Position numbers and translations under genes: made by a program | Notes under the pieces: generated by a model | Seen by the model: the letters and a program-made list of their open reading frames with translations, nothing else | Database searches by the model: none | What the model was told of the DNA's origin: nothing | Shown here: positions 41,101 to 52,145 of the stretch, one piece after another | How positions within the stretch are numbered: the first letter of the stretch is position 1 | Layout: each line of letters starts with the position of its first letter | NCBI RefSeq assembly: GCF_963966145.1 | Contig: NC_091047.1 | Location: forward strand, 22,010,001-22,074,000 | Length of the DNA stretch: 64,000 nt | Origin: Tenebrio molitor | Taxonomy: Eukaryota > Arthropoda > Insecta > Coleoptera > Tenebrionidae | Direction of reading: 5' to 3'

Positions 41101-44100
41101 ACAGAACACTGGAAAACAAATACAGTCCTTCATTTTGTACTTCTTTGTAAGATATTGTGGTAGACTTACGGAAGACCAAGGACCGACCGACCACTCCTGT
41201 CGGATGTTCCTGAGTGAAGTCTCTGGCGTCTGTGGTAGTTCGTTATCTCGGATGCTATCGCAAGGCTCTTGTATGCAAGGCTTGGCCTGCGAAGCAGGCT
41301 TGGGCCTCGGACAAGCCATATCGTTGGTGACAATCTGTCGCCCTGTGCTCAACTCTTGGTGACATTTCGGAACAAAGTGTTGAATTCCTTCTCCGCAAGT
41401 CGCGCTGCACGGCGTCCAGTGCCCCTCCCAGTGCGGCGGACAGTCCTTCAGGTTGCACCGGATGGGCTGGGTCATGGGCTTCTCCAGATGGGCACAGCGA
41501 CGATCGAGCACAGGTGTCTGCGTGTGTTCCCGAACACATGTCACCACTGTCGCTTGCAGACCTTAAAGTGTAACGGGATGTGATGCGTACGGAAGGATTT
41601 ATTATTAGACGTACCGCCGCCGCAGGATTTCGAACAGGCCGAAACGCCGCTGATCTTCCACGAGAAGCGTCTTCGGAGTCGGGTGCGTCTGTGCACCGGT
41701 CGGGCCTCGTCTCTTTGGGTCTCGAGGCGGCGAGGTTCCGGGACTCCGGGGTCGGAAGGACGCTGGATCAGAGGCGGGGCTATCATCGGGGTGTTTGATT
41801 CCATGGGCAAGGAGTAACCGTATTTGACGCCTAAGTTGGTTTGGAAGTTGACGATCTGAAACAAAAACATTTTTAAAGCAATTGTGAACAGTCTTAGAGT
41901 TTGACGTTTGACGAGGCGAGCTCACTACACCGCGATACAACCCGCATAAATTGATTAGAACCTTTTTTGTACATCTAATACATCATTACTGATTAGTTGT
42001 TTTCATTATCGTCTTTGTTCTTAAAATACCTCTATTAAAGTAAAAACGCAACGAATGATTTACTACCGACAAAACAGTTAGTGGTAAACATTGCAATAAC
42101 CATCACAATTTTATTGGTGCAAATCTATAATCCTGTCAAGTTCAAGTACCGAAAGTACGCTTGACTCGTTGATCCTCCTGAATGCACCAAACTGTCGATA
42201 TATTTATATCCGAGAGCCTATTTTTGCCAGTCAAAACGCAAAATGCTCATTTAGGCGACTAAATAGATCTGACCAGTCGGTTCTTGAGTGGCGCTTTCTT
42301 TCGCAACAGTTTTTATGTGGGGCATGTTGCTCCGAATTGGCGGTCAAACATTAGATAATTAGAAAAAAGTAAACACCACGAAGTGAACACTCAAACCCGT
42401 CGATTAGAAGCTATAAATAGCGATCTAAGTGCTTTGATTCTATTTACGCGAAAAAACTCGACCTATGCTAACCCTCTCCCAATAAAAACAAATTGGCCTG
42501 CGCTACTGCATCTTAACTTGAACCGGCCATAAACATCGCCATAAATAATAAGTATCCGGGGGGTTCATTAAGAAGACCTTCAATTGAAATCACTTGTCGC
42601 ACTCATCCCATTAAGTTAACGGGGGACTTACCATGATGTCGACGGGGTTGGCCACAGGTCCTGGCGAGCTGATCGTCTCGAAGGACGGCCCATCCTGCCT
42701 GACGTATGTGAACCGGGTGCCTGCTCCTTCCACGACCCCTGGACCGCTGATCTTCCAATCGCCGTTCACTATGAATGATCCGTTGGCATTCCTCAGGGCT
42801 ATAAAGCAAATCATACAGAGATGAAGCGCCAGTCTGGCATCCCAAAGCTATCTAAACGACGCTGGCTGATTGCAAAAACATTAGTCGTAATGAATTTATT
42901 GCTTTCTGCCATTTAGTTCTTTGTGGACGGCGGTTTTAAATAAAGCCGACGCGATTCGCACGTGCTTCCAGATTTTCGTATCGGTTTTTTAAGAGAATTT
43001 ATCGAGGCCCTTCTGGACGACTATCTTGCCGACATTAATTAACTCCAGTCCCCAAATTTAGACTCAAGGATCATTTATTCCCAGGATATCCTTGCCTGTA
43101 CGAACACAGAAAGACACATTTCTCTTTAGAAAAAAAAAATCATTTGTGTATTCGTCTCGACTGAGCTAACCACATTCTTTTGATTTCCTATTACACTTAT
43201 ATACACTTTGAAGAAATCACATTTATTAAAATTAACGACTGTTTAATTGTTTAGACATTGATACTTGGCATCTGCTCTAGTGTCACTCGTTTTTATACAG
43301 AATTCGAATAGTTAATCGAGAATTGTTATGTTATAGAGGAATTCTCTAAACTGAGTAGTATCTCCTTTCATTTTAATTGACATTCACTCAACAACAGCTA
43401 ATTTGTTCTTATTGAAATTTTTTAGTTTAGTTAAATGGTCATTTTATTATAAGCTGGTGCAGCTTCTTCGACCTTCAAGTATTGTTATTACATCATCAAA
43501 TAATAAAATTATTACTGAACGCACTTATGATCAGGAAGAACAGCACTAAAAGCTTGGGATGTATTGATGTTTGCTCTATTGCCGCTATTGTACGAAGTCA
43601 ATCTGCTGTCCTTGGCTTTGACAAGGTTTGTCATAAATTATTTTATTATCATTGCAAAGCGAGACAAAAACTTTATTCAGTGCGCCGACGGAATAAAAAA
43701 AATAATAATGACACAACATACTTTTGGTCATATCTAATTTTCAAAGCTATTATTAGAAGCGATTTCTTCTGTCAAAACGTTCGAAATTTCAAGACAATAC
43801 AAGAATTACTATAAAACCTTACGGAATTTAAACAAATTCTAGTTCGAAATGTGAAAGAGGTTTAAATAAATTTTGTAGCAACATGAAAAGATTTCTTTTT
43901 GTGGAATCTAGCCAAAGTCTTAAAGTCTTGTTGAAACTGAGAAGAAGATTTTTGATACTGATAAAAACACAAATCAGGTTTACAATATGAAGATTTTTAG
44001 TAGGTTTTATAAAAATAATTCCGCACTAAGCAATCTGGCGACAGATGATAACAAAATTGTTTTTTACAATTTCAAAGACTTTCTTACTACTAGAGTAATG

Positions 44101-47082
44101 AGTTTTATTACCTTGATCTCTACTGTGCTGCTCTAAAGAAATATTATACACTATGTAGAAATAATTCAATGGTTTACAATTTTTTTTACACGTTGTCATA
44201 AGGATAGACAGCTGCTTCGACGGGAAATTATTATTTAAGGTCAAGTTATTTTATTTTGGACCAATTCATGTATTAATTATATTATTTAAATAATTATGTA
44301 AAAGCGAGGAACATTATTTTGTTAAAAGACAAAAATTATTGCAGCAATCGGAAGGTCCTTTCGAGAATTTTTTTAGAAATATTATCAAATTACCATAACA
44401 AGGCGTGAAATATTTTCTAAATTATTTATACAGTGCGTTTGTAAAGTTCGGAATAAATTCGATAAAATTGTAAGTGTTAATTTCTGAGAAAAATCCTCGA
44501 AGAGGTCAACTTTGTTTTTAAAAGTGCATGTTGTACAGTACGTTATTTAAGTTGACAGCTTGTCGTCTCCTAATAATGACGTCATCAATGATTTTTTTAA
44601 ATGACAACCCTCACTTTTTTCATCTTTCTCTGGTAGACCTTCTTAGTACTTAAACGACTAATGAAAAAAAATTGATACGTTACATAACAATTTTTTTGAG
44701 AAAATGACAAATTTTACTTAAAAATTTTAACTTAATTATTAATGTAAAAATTTTAATTGACCTCAAACAAAATCAAACAAACATCTCAGGTTAACAATAA
44801 AATTTAACGCAAATGTTGAAATTGCCTCTCGCCAATTATTTGGCACTCACCGACACTTTGTACACTGAGCTCAATAATGTCAGGGCTTATTTGTTCCGTT
44901 TCAGTGCGAATTCTCTACCGCAAATCGTTCTAAATTGTTTGGTCTATTAAAATAAACCTTCCATTGTGACTAAATCTATTGAAAAAACAATTTAAGTTAA
45001 AAATTAAATTAAATTTTTTGAAGTAAAATTTGTCATTTTCTCAAAAAAATTGTTATGTAAGGGGTAAATTTTTTTCATTGATCGTTTAGCTAGTACGAAG
45101 GCGTACCAGAAAAATACGAAAAAAATGGGGGGTGTCACTTAAAAAAATTATTTATGACGTCATTATTAGGAGATGACAAGCTGTCAATATAAGCAAAGTG
45201 CTGAGCAATATGCACTTTTTAAAAACAAAGTGACCAGTTCAAGGATTTTTCTCGGAAATTAATACTTACAGTTTTATCGAATTTATTCCGAACTTTACAA
45301 ACGCACTGTATAGTTCAGTAGGTACATTCTTTATACATTGTTGCCTTTAGTGCTGGGTTTGATAAGGCAAACATTTTTCGTAAATGAAAACCTCGATAGT
45401 CGAGGTCAAAATGCCAATTACTATCTCGTAAGAGTTTGAGACAAAATCTGCGACTCGCGCTTATTCTAATCTACTAAGGCATGTAGCATGTTGCATTAGC
45501 ATTCTGACTTCACAAAGATGAACGTTAGATTCTGTATTATTCTTACTGTGGCTGTTCTACCTTGGTCATCTTAAATACCATCACACGTTCTACATTGATG
45601 ACTGCGAGACTTACGGAACTCTATCATTACAGAAAATTGGTGCGATGTGTGACTAATTCTAGCAGATTTCAATTAAATTAGCAATAAAAACCAAAACTTG
45701 ATTAAAACCGTCATTATGGCGATCCAATATATTGCAGACTTGAAGATCAAATGCAACAGATTTAATTTGAACATGTGCATCGCTTCAGTCATTAAAGCAA
45801 ATTGTTTAAATCTTTCAAGGATGAAAATCTCTGTCTGTACAAAACGTGAATTCCATCTTGGAATATGCGAATGTCATTTTGGCTACCCTGTCTGTTTTTT
45901 ACTTTTAGTTTAGGGAACCTGTATAACACCGAACAATTCATTTGACAGTAACCACTACTTGTCACGAACTTCTTGGAGTTTAAGAACTTCCGACTTGGTC
46001 GAGAGTTCTGAAAGGGAGATTTAAGTCGTACAATATATCAAATGCTGTCTGTACAACTGACCTACCAGAACAATTTCCTTTGAACGACCAACCCTTTTGA
46101 GAATACAAATTCAAACTGAGCAAACGGAAGCTTTATATCGAGATGATGTTTTCGGTAAAGATCTACAATATGTGTGCACTTTGTCATGTGAAGTAAGAAA
46201 TATCGCCTCATCAGCAAAAAAAAAGTTTTGAATGTGGTATACTCGTAGTTCTAGATAAACTATTAAAAGTATTTTTGAAACAGCGTTGGTCCAAAAACTG
46301 ACCACTGCGGTACTCCATGATATAGAAAACATTACTTGAAATTATTGAAACTATTTGATACCTTACAGAAAGATACGATGAATTAAATTAAAGTTCTATG
46401 TAAAGCTATCAATAACAAACATCCGGATGGTTTTTACAACGGAATGCAGTTCTATTTTTAATATCCTTTTTCATTAATGATTGCCAGTTTATGATCCATT
46501 AGCTGCATTGTTTACAGGTTGTTTGTACACTACTTGGTTCATTTAAACATTCTTATTCACGTGTTTTTCCCATTAAATATTTTGAGAACTAAGTTTACAA
46601 ATTTGAATCAGTATCAAAGAAATTGGAAATGGCAATGTGTTTATCTGTATCTAGTACCATTGCTATTCTACGCTTCAAATTGCTTAGCTTCCACATCTGC
46701 GCCTCCATTCCAATCAAAATTTTGATACATTTTTTTTTAATTTTATTGGAAAAACTAAAAACTTAAATTTACCGTTGTTGCAATTTTTTAAATAAATTTC
46801 TGTTAGTGCAAATGCACTTGAAATCAAACAAACAGCGACCAGGCCTCATAATTTTTTTGCTAAAAGTGTCATTAAATTACCAAGGTGGTTTCTGGTGTGC
46901 TTAAGTTGCTGGATGAGGATCCTGCAGGAGCCTTGGGGAATCTGCGCCACCAGGGAGTAACCAGGAGGCAAGTCGGGCCTCGTATACAATCCATTGATGC
47001 TCCTACACTTCCCTTTAAGACAAGCGGCGCACTCTTCCTGATTATCGTCGACACTGCCGATTATGCCATTGGCGTTAACACT
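38139..47082 (-). CDS. ADAMTS-like matrix protein (ADAMTSL4/THSD4-type; insect lonely-heart-like), 5' end missing
   Basis: Secreted, protease-less relative of ADAMTS. Six minus-strand exons are supported: 47082-46881, 42798-42632, 41855-41615, 41561-41170, 41108-40427 and 38263-38139, phases consistent, 602 aa to the stop. Order: end of the cysteine-rich region (CAACLKGKC), ADAMTS spacer (TRNHLALRN ... SFIVNGDWKISG ... GTRFTY), six thrombospondin type-1 repeats (for example CSKSCGGG, CSATCGEG, CSVSCGTG, CSESCGTG), then a PLAC domain (QARLCQYPYYTNHCCVSC). Repeat 5 is atypical, having CSDSCSQ instead of the CG motif. In insects such proteins organise basement membrane or cardiac matrix. Missing: signal peptide, first repeat and most of the cysteine-rich region; these exons lie beyond 47.1 kb or outside the window. 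Papilin is less likely: no Kunitz domains. Confidence 0.88.
38685..38730. repeat. half of a GGGTGTTCA-family hairpin MITE
   Basis: ATCGGTGTTCATTTAAATTT followed by CGTCAAAGTTGGCGTTGAAGAG equals one arm plus centre of the 66-bp element at 17683. The second arm is lost. It lies in the last intron of the ADAMTS-like gene. Confidence 0.6.
39791..40158. mobile_element. MITE (GGGTGTTCA family)
   Basis: 368 bp with inverted ends ATCGAGTGTTCTAATGAAAT then CCTGGGCTG and GGCGTTGGAAA, matched by the complemented right end ATCGTGTGTTCAAATGAAAT. ORFs at 39638 and 40007 run through its two arms and are not genes. Intronic to the ADAMTS-like gene. Confidence 0.8.
41862..42631. other. ADAMTS-like intron, nothing further recognised
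   Basis: Intron between the spacer-encoding exon and the first C-terminal TSR exon. No repeats or extra exons could be supported. Confidence 0.5.
42800..44430. other. ADAMTS-like intron, nothing recognised
   Basis: First part of the 4.1-kb intron. A 110-aa ORF at 43482 shows no domain, no bias and no splice logic, and is treated as chance. Confidence 0.5.
44431..45308. mobile_element. long-TIR DNA element, TA-flanked
   Basis: 878 bp with inverted arms of about 280 bp beginning CAGTGCGTTTGTAAAGTTCG. TA is on both sides. Shared internal words include CTCCTAATAATGACGTCATC. The unique centre (about 44720-44990) has no ORF. A single-arm relative lies at 36236-36870. Confidence 0.88.
46110..46330 (-). 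pseudogene. non-LTR reverse transcriptase relic
   Basis: The minus strand reads YHGVPQWSVFGPTLFQKYF, the GVPQGS-LGP-LF motif of Jockey/CR1-type reverse transcriptases, then FADEAIF in place of the catalytic FADD motif after frame breaks. It is intronic to the ADAMTS-like gene and same-strand. Confidence 0.75.
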
Positions 47083-48750
47083 CTGAAACAAGATCAAAAC
47101 AACATTATTCAATTGGCTGCGAGTACTGAAAGCTAATCAAGTGTAATTACATAATTGCGGGCTTTTATGTTCGGACGCAACAATCAAGGTCGTACCTTCG
47201 TCTTTACTGCTACATTTGCATACGACGGGGCGTAATTGTCGATAAAAAAATTATTTCACAACAGATGATTGGCGGTGACTTTCGACATTAGATAATCGAA
47301 TTGTCTGGAAATAAATGGCTCAATTTAAGACACACATCTTAAATTAGGACGATTTATATTCCGTAAGGATCATGGCTCGATGTGTGGCCGTTACCACAAT
47401 TAACCAGCGTCTGTTACGTTCCAGCCTGTTGGAGTGTTTGTCGATTGTTATCGCTATCACAAGAAAACGATTAGACAGAAGGAAGCTGTCGCAAGATAAA
47501 AATAATTCGGATTTGAGTTCCATTACTGGAAGATACATTTAAAATAATTACCTGTCCAACATGTGAATAAAGCAGTACTTTCTTCACAAGTGGGAAGTTG
47601 ACACGCACGAGCGTAGCGAGTGTCGTAATAATTCCATGTGTAAAATGTGCTTCATAATAAAGAATTTCAATTTACTTTTATATCTTAGTATTAGAACAGA
47701 AAAAAGCAATATGCTGATTCTGATGGTTCAAATTTTTTTCCATCAAACAATTTCATTTAAAGATTTTGCGATAAGGAAATTTACACCGACGTTGTCTCAA
47801 CTTTTTAAATCTTTAAATGGCGTGGCTTAGCCATTTTCAGGTCGAATTACTGCCTGAGTGCTGAATCGGGGTATTAAATTATGTATAATGACAGAAAGGG
47901 GTACAACAATGTTCGCCAAACTAAAAGCAACATTTGGCAGTGCAAATGGAGAAAAGCTCTTTTTAATAATGAATAAGCTCGCAGCGGAGCAAGGTGCGCA
48001 CGAAAATCGATGCATAAAGAAGCAGGAAACATTAAAATTTTATCAAAAAAATACAGGTAATAAAAAGAGGAGAGCAGCGAAAAAATAACGATATTAGACA
48101 CACGCCTTTTACCTGAATAATGCAAATCCCTAACTAAAAAAATTGTTGCATTAATAATCACGTCGTTATTATTGTTTTACTGTTTTATTATCACGTTGTG
48201 GTAATTATTAATTATTAAAATAATTAAGACGTTGAAGATTCATTAATGCGCACGCAGTTGCTCAAGAAGTACTAGTTTTGAGATTGATGTTTCCGCTTCG
48301 ATAATGATTTCTTGCTATATTTATAAAGCCATTCAATACAAGTAGGTAATCATTGATTAACTAACTAATCAAATACGGATCAGTTGATCACATCGCTATG
48401 CCTCGATTAAAAAATTGGTTAATTAGTCAATTGCTTGCTCATTTTTTATCTAATCGATTCTAATTATCACCAATAACATAATTTAACCCGTCAGAAAACT
48501 ATAAAAACGCAGATCACCACTTGATCTGTTCGTTAAATTCTTGCAATATCTGATTACATTATTTCACTGTTGATTGAATCAATTATTTGCAGATAGTTAA
48601 TCGATTTTCAACAAGCGCAGAACATTGATTTTTTTGTTGACAGTATCTACATCTTTCAGGTGCAAATTGGTGATTTCATCTTACACCTAAAATACACTTC
48701 CTGTTGACTTTCAATAAACGCAAGAGTAATTAGAAAAACTGTGAGACTAA
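47083..48750. other. region upstream of the first visible ADAMTS-like exon
   Basis: I looked on the minus strand for a preceding cysteine-rich exon and found none. A 76-aa plus-strand ORF at 47858 (MFAKLKATFGSANGEKLF...) is basic and unlike anything I recognise. A short inverted CG-rich motif (GACACGCACGAGCGTAGCGA) lies at 47600-47624. Confidence 0.4.
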
Positions 48751-48912
48751 GGGCCAGTTTATAGAAAGAGAATTAAATATTTAATTCGAATTAAATTTTA
48801 ATGCGCGATTAACCTACGAATCCAAAACTTCGATTGGTTCAATCTGATCACGTGTTCACTTAATCCCGCATTTGATTACAATTAACTTAATTTCGCTTCT
48901 GTAAACTGGCCC
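48751..48912. mobile_element. MITE, GGGCCAGTTTA termini (Harbinger-like)
   Basis: 162 bp with inverted ends GGGCCAGTTTATAGAAAGAG and (complemented) GGGCCAGTTTACAGAAGCGA. It is flanked by taa and tag, an imperfect 3-bp duplication. The GGGCC start resembles the complete Harbinger element, but the rest differs. Confidence 0.7.
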
Positions 48913-49558
48913 TAGATGAAACATTGTTAATTACGGAATCGAGGGAAAATAGTAGAAGGGAAAATAATTCAAGCAGAAGAGATGGAATTTTAGTTTCGCC
49001 GACTTGAACTAACAAATAGAATAGAACTATGGTAAAAGTGACATTTAAGTGTGCGCGGCTGAAAGTTGGCGACGAGCAAAAGCAATATTATTTTCATATC
49101 AAGAATTGTTAAAGAGCACTGACGAGGAAATAAGTGAAAATCAGGAAAAGCACGGAAATTCGTCGGAGTAAATTTCGTCGTTGTTTGGAATGCAGAAGTT
49201 GTTAGTCATTTTTGAATTAGTATCGTCAATAACGTCTCCATTAAATGTATAACAACATTTATCTAAATCACACAAGGCAATCAATTGACACATCGCCTAC
49301 GTATCGCACACCCGAGCCAATATTTCTCAATTAAAATTCGTTGCGATTCAAAGATGGAAATAACATTTGCAAGTAGGTTGGAAATGATGTGGTTTTCTTT
49401 GCGTCGAACTGGACATGGGTTGGCAGTGACGGTTCGTTAAGGGTACCTGAATTGGGCATGCAGGATTAATTTCAGTCTAAATTAAAATTTATTTCGTCTG
49501 GAATAAGGATCACGGACAATACAGAAATCAAGTAACGAAGCTATTGAGTTAAAGAAAT
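48913..49558. other. nothing recognised
   Basis: Sequence of somewhat higher complexity and GC than the surrounding intron-like DNA. It could be regulatory or intronic sequence of the ADAMTS-like gene. No exon or repeat is supported. Confidence 0.4.
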
Positions 49559-49560
49559 GC

Positions 49561-49620
49561 GGCGGTTGCTCCGGCGGCCACCCATCCAAATAATGGCAGC
49601 ATCCGATGTTGCTTCACTCG
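49561..49620 (-). ncRNA. 5S rRNA-like fragment (degenerate)
   Basis: On the minus strand GTGAAGCAACATCGG, then ATTTGGATGGGTGGCCGCC and GGAGCAACCGC line up with the 5S rRNA internal control region (AAGTTAAGCAACGTCGG ... TTGGATGGGTGACCGCC ... GGGAACACCGC). The 5' and 3' stem parts of 5S are absent, so it is a pseudogene piece or part of a 5S-derived SINE. Confidence 0.45.
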
Positions 49621-50312
49621 ATAACAGTGCTTTCACCGTCAAGTCTGGTAAAATCCAGACGACAAATTTTTTGCGTCTTTTGATATTTCAATGTTTTCGT
49701 GGTTAAAGCGTCATATCTCGTGTGGACCGCCACTGGCGTAAATCGTCTTGACCCATTTTTGCCGGTTCATGTGTAGTGTTTTTATTTGGCAATGATATCT
49801 ATAAAAGTCCATTAATAAAATTTAATTGTCATAGAGAGTGTGAGTAAGGCACAATTAGCACTGTATCCGTTCGGAATTGGGCAACGCGTGAAATCCGACT
49901 ACAATGCAGAGCTTTGACGGAATTACCTTTCTTAACGGCACCGATGCGATGGACCGAAATTATTCACGAAACATAATTCCGTCAGCAAGTTTGGAAAATA
50001 AAAAATATGCTAATTTGAGGGCGGTACGTGATTGAACAGATAAATCGATTCGATGGTGTCGAGATACGATGATTTGGGATGGGCCGGACTACATGTTTAT
50101 TATGAGCGGTATCTACGACTATAATGAAGGTATTATATTATTATATTTCGCACGCTCGCCCGTGAAAAATCTTCACTATTGTTGCGTCAACCACGCTGCC
50201 ATTTTCGACGGGGGACGGTGAGGAAAAATTCGAATTACGTTTGACTGGAAAATTTGCGGACATTCTTGTCAAATAGTAATTAGTAACATTAATTGTAGTA
50301 CTATCATCAATC

Positions 50313-50366
50313 GATCGGTGAAGTTAAGCAACGTCGAGGGTGGTCAGTATTCGGATGGGTGGCTGC
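50313..50366 (+). ncRNA. 5S rRNA-like fragment
   Basis: GATCGGTGAAGTTAAGCAAC followed by GTCGAGGGTGGTCAGTATTC and GGATGGGTGGCTGC matches roughly nucleotides 40-95 of insect 5S rRNA, covering the A-box, intermediate element and C-box. Similarity ends abruptly on both sides, so it cannot form the 5S stem I; it is a pseudogene fragment or SINE promoter. Confidence 0.65.
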
Positions 50367-50369
50367 AGA

Positions 50370-50968
50370 ACCAGAAGTATATTTTTCTAATTAAAAGTAA
50401 TCTAATGAACATTGTTAATATCTATGATACTCCTTTATTAACTTATTCATTTAGAATTATTAAATGAACTCAAACTGATATTCAGAATATACACTAAAGG
50501 GACGACATTATTCACAAAATTCTCTTCATCACTTAACAATATCAGTCAAGGTTTTGTAAATTTACAAAGTCTCCATGTTAAATTGAATCAGAAATTTAGG
50601 AAACTACTTTTATTTACAACTATAGGCATGTGCGACGACGTTATTACTAACAAAAAAAAAATTCAAGTGACCCGGGTGGAAAATTTTCCATTGAGGTTGA
50701 AAGAAAATGGCTAAATTGCATGTTTTTATTAGGTTTTTTTTTTTTAAATGAAATATTCATTTTATTTTCTTCTCCTATCCCTGGCGGTGCTTTCCGCTCT
50801 ACTTTCAACGTTTCAGATACATTTTCACGACGTTAACGAAGAACATGACAAACATTACAAATTACTCTTAAATTAAAAATGTAATTACAATAGAAACAGA
50901 TTTTCGCAAAACTGTCATTGAAGTATGTATTTTTCTTTAAAAATTGATTGTTGTAAATGGTACATATA
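50370..50968. other. nothing recognised
   Basis: AT-rich sequence after the plus-strand 5S-like fragment. No poly(A) tail or second end that would define a SINE was recognised. Confidence 0.4.
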
Positions 50969-51050
50969 CCCTGGAGGCTTGTTTCATTTCTGCCTCGCGT
51001 TTTAGCTAAGCGCTGAGCTTTGAGTCTCAGCAGTAATGAAACATTTTCCG
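50969..51050. repeat. weak hairpin with CG-rich centre
   Basis: Arms TTGTTTCATTTCTGCCTCGC and (complemented) ATGTTTCATTACTGCTGAGA, with centre CTAAGCGCTGAGC. The most decayed member of the hairpin class. Confidence 0.5.
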
Positions 51051-51684
51051 CCTCGGTGTGTAAAACTCGTACATTATTTAAAAAGGAAATATGAAAGTGT
51101 ACTACAAGAAGTCACTTATCAGAGCAGCTAATAATTATACTGCCCTAAATTAATCTTAAATATGGAGTACTAATTAACTAATACAAAATCAAATAGTGAT
51201 ACAAAAAAAAAATGTTACACGAATAATTTGGTAATAAATTATCAAAAATAAGTTATTACAGATCCTATTATGAATAACACAATTGGAAAATTTGTAAAAA
51301 TACAAATCAAACAACATAATAATTATTTCATCATATTTGATTTTAGTACAGGTGTCTGCTAATACCAGCGTGTTTGTGTTGCTAAAATAATACTGCACTC
51401 TAATTTAGCTGCAAACATTTTGACGAATAAACGAATCGATACAAATGGACCCGACATTGTAATGTCAATAATGAGGCATTTTTATTGTATTGTTGTACCA
51501 AACTCCAATTATTATTTGAGTCAGACAGACAGTCTGGACTGGCAGTTTGGCATAATGGAAATAATTTTTCCGCCCTTTTCCGTTTCCGCGCAATGACGCC
51601 ATCGCCATTTTAAATTGTTTTGCAAATAAACCATCGAGTGCTCAATTGAAAAGTTCATCAAGTAGCCTTTGAATGTTTGACAAC

Positions 51685-51953
51685 TGAACGATTAATCACT
51701 GTTGGGTGGTGATATTAGCCGTTCAAATGATATAGTCGTCTTTGTATAACTACTTAAAAACTTTATTGTATGACAAAATGTTGATGTACAAGTGTTAAGT
51801 ACCAAGGATAGTGGTAGACTCTCGTTTTTACCGCTATATCCCGACTTAAATAAGGGTGGGTGATTTCACCCCTCTCACAAAGAAAGTAGGCAGGACTACC
51901 TGCTACAGTACCTGTTTCTAACAATAATGTTCAAAATTACATTATTTTGTACA
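51685..51953 (-). repeat. BEL/Pao copy B, 3' LTR
   Basis: 269 bp, identical to 57707-57975. Five substitutions distinguish it from copy A LTRs, all of them shared by both copy-B LTRs. Confidence 0.95.
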
Positions 51954-51956
51954 TAT

Positions 51957-51970
51957 ACCGCCCCCCTTGA
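51957..51970 (-). promoter_or_regulatory. polypurine tract of BEL/Pao copy B
   Basis: Same TCAAGGGGGGCGGTATA context as copy A, next to the 3' LTR. Confidence 0.75.
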
Positions 51971-52145
51971 AGGCACGGACTTCAAAAATATTGGAATTAA
52001 CAAAGATCGAACATGGTTATTAGAAAAAGGATTGTTACATAATAAACATGACAAAAAAAACATTAAAAATACAAACATTGAAGTCAATTGTAAAAAAAGG
52101 GTTAATACATAATTATAACAAATATTTGCACGATACAAACATAGT

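Noticed and set aside
40272..41798. Several plus-strand ORFs up to 210 aa across 40.3-41.8 kb
   Set aside because: They are antisense shadows of the GC-rich ADAMTS-like exons; the minus frame has the TSR cysteine pattern.
43482..43814. 110-aa plus-strand ORF inside an ADAMTS-like intron
   Set aside because: No domain, signal peptide or compositional bias, and no splice sites linking it to anything; expected by chance in intron DNA of this length.
47858..48088. 76-aa basic plus-strand ORF
   Set aside because: No recognisable family, and no supporting promoter or poly(A) context; mentioned only as a curiosity.
49561..49620. Minus-strand MLPLFGWVAAGATAAFL as a signal-peptide exon for the ADAMTS-like gene
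   Set aside because: It stops after 17 codons, has no good donor, and the DNA is better explained as a 5S rRNA-like fragment.
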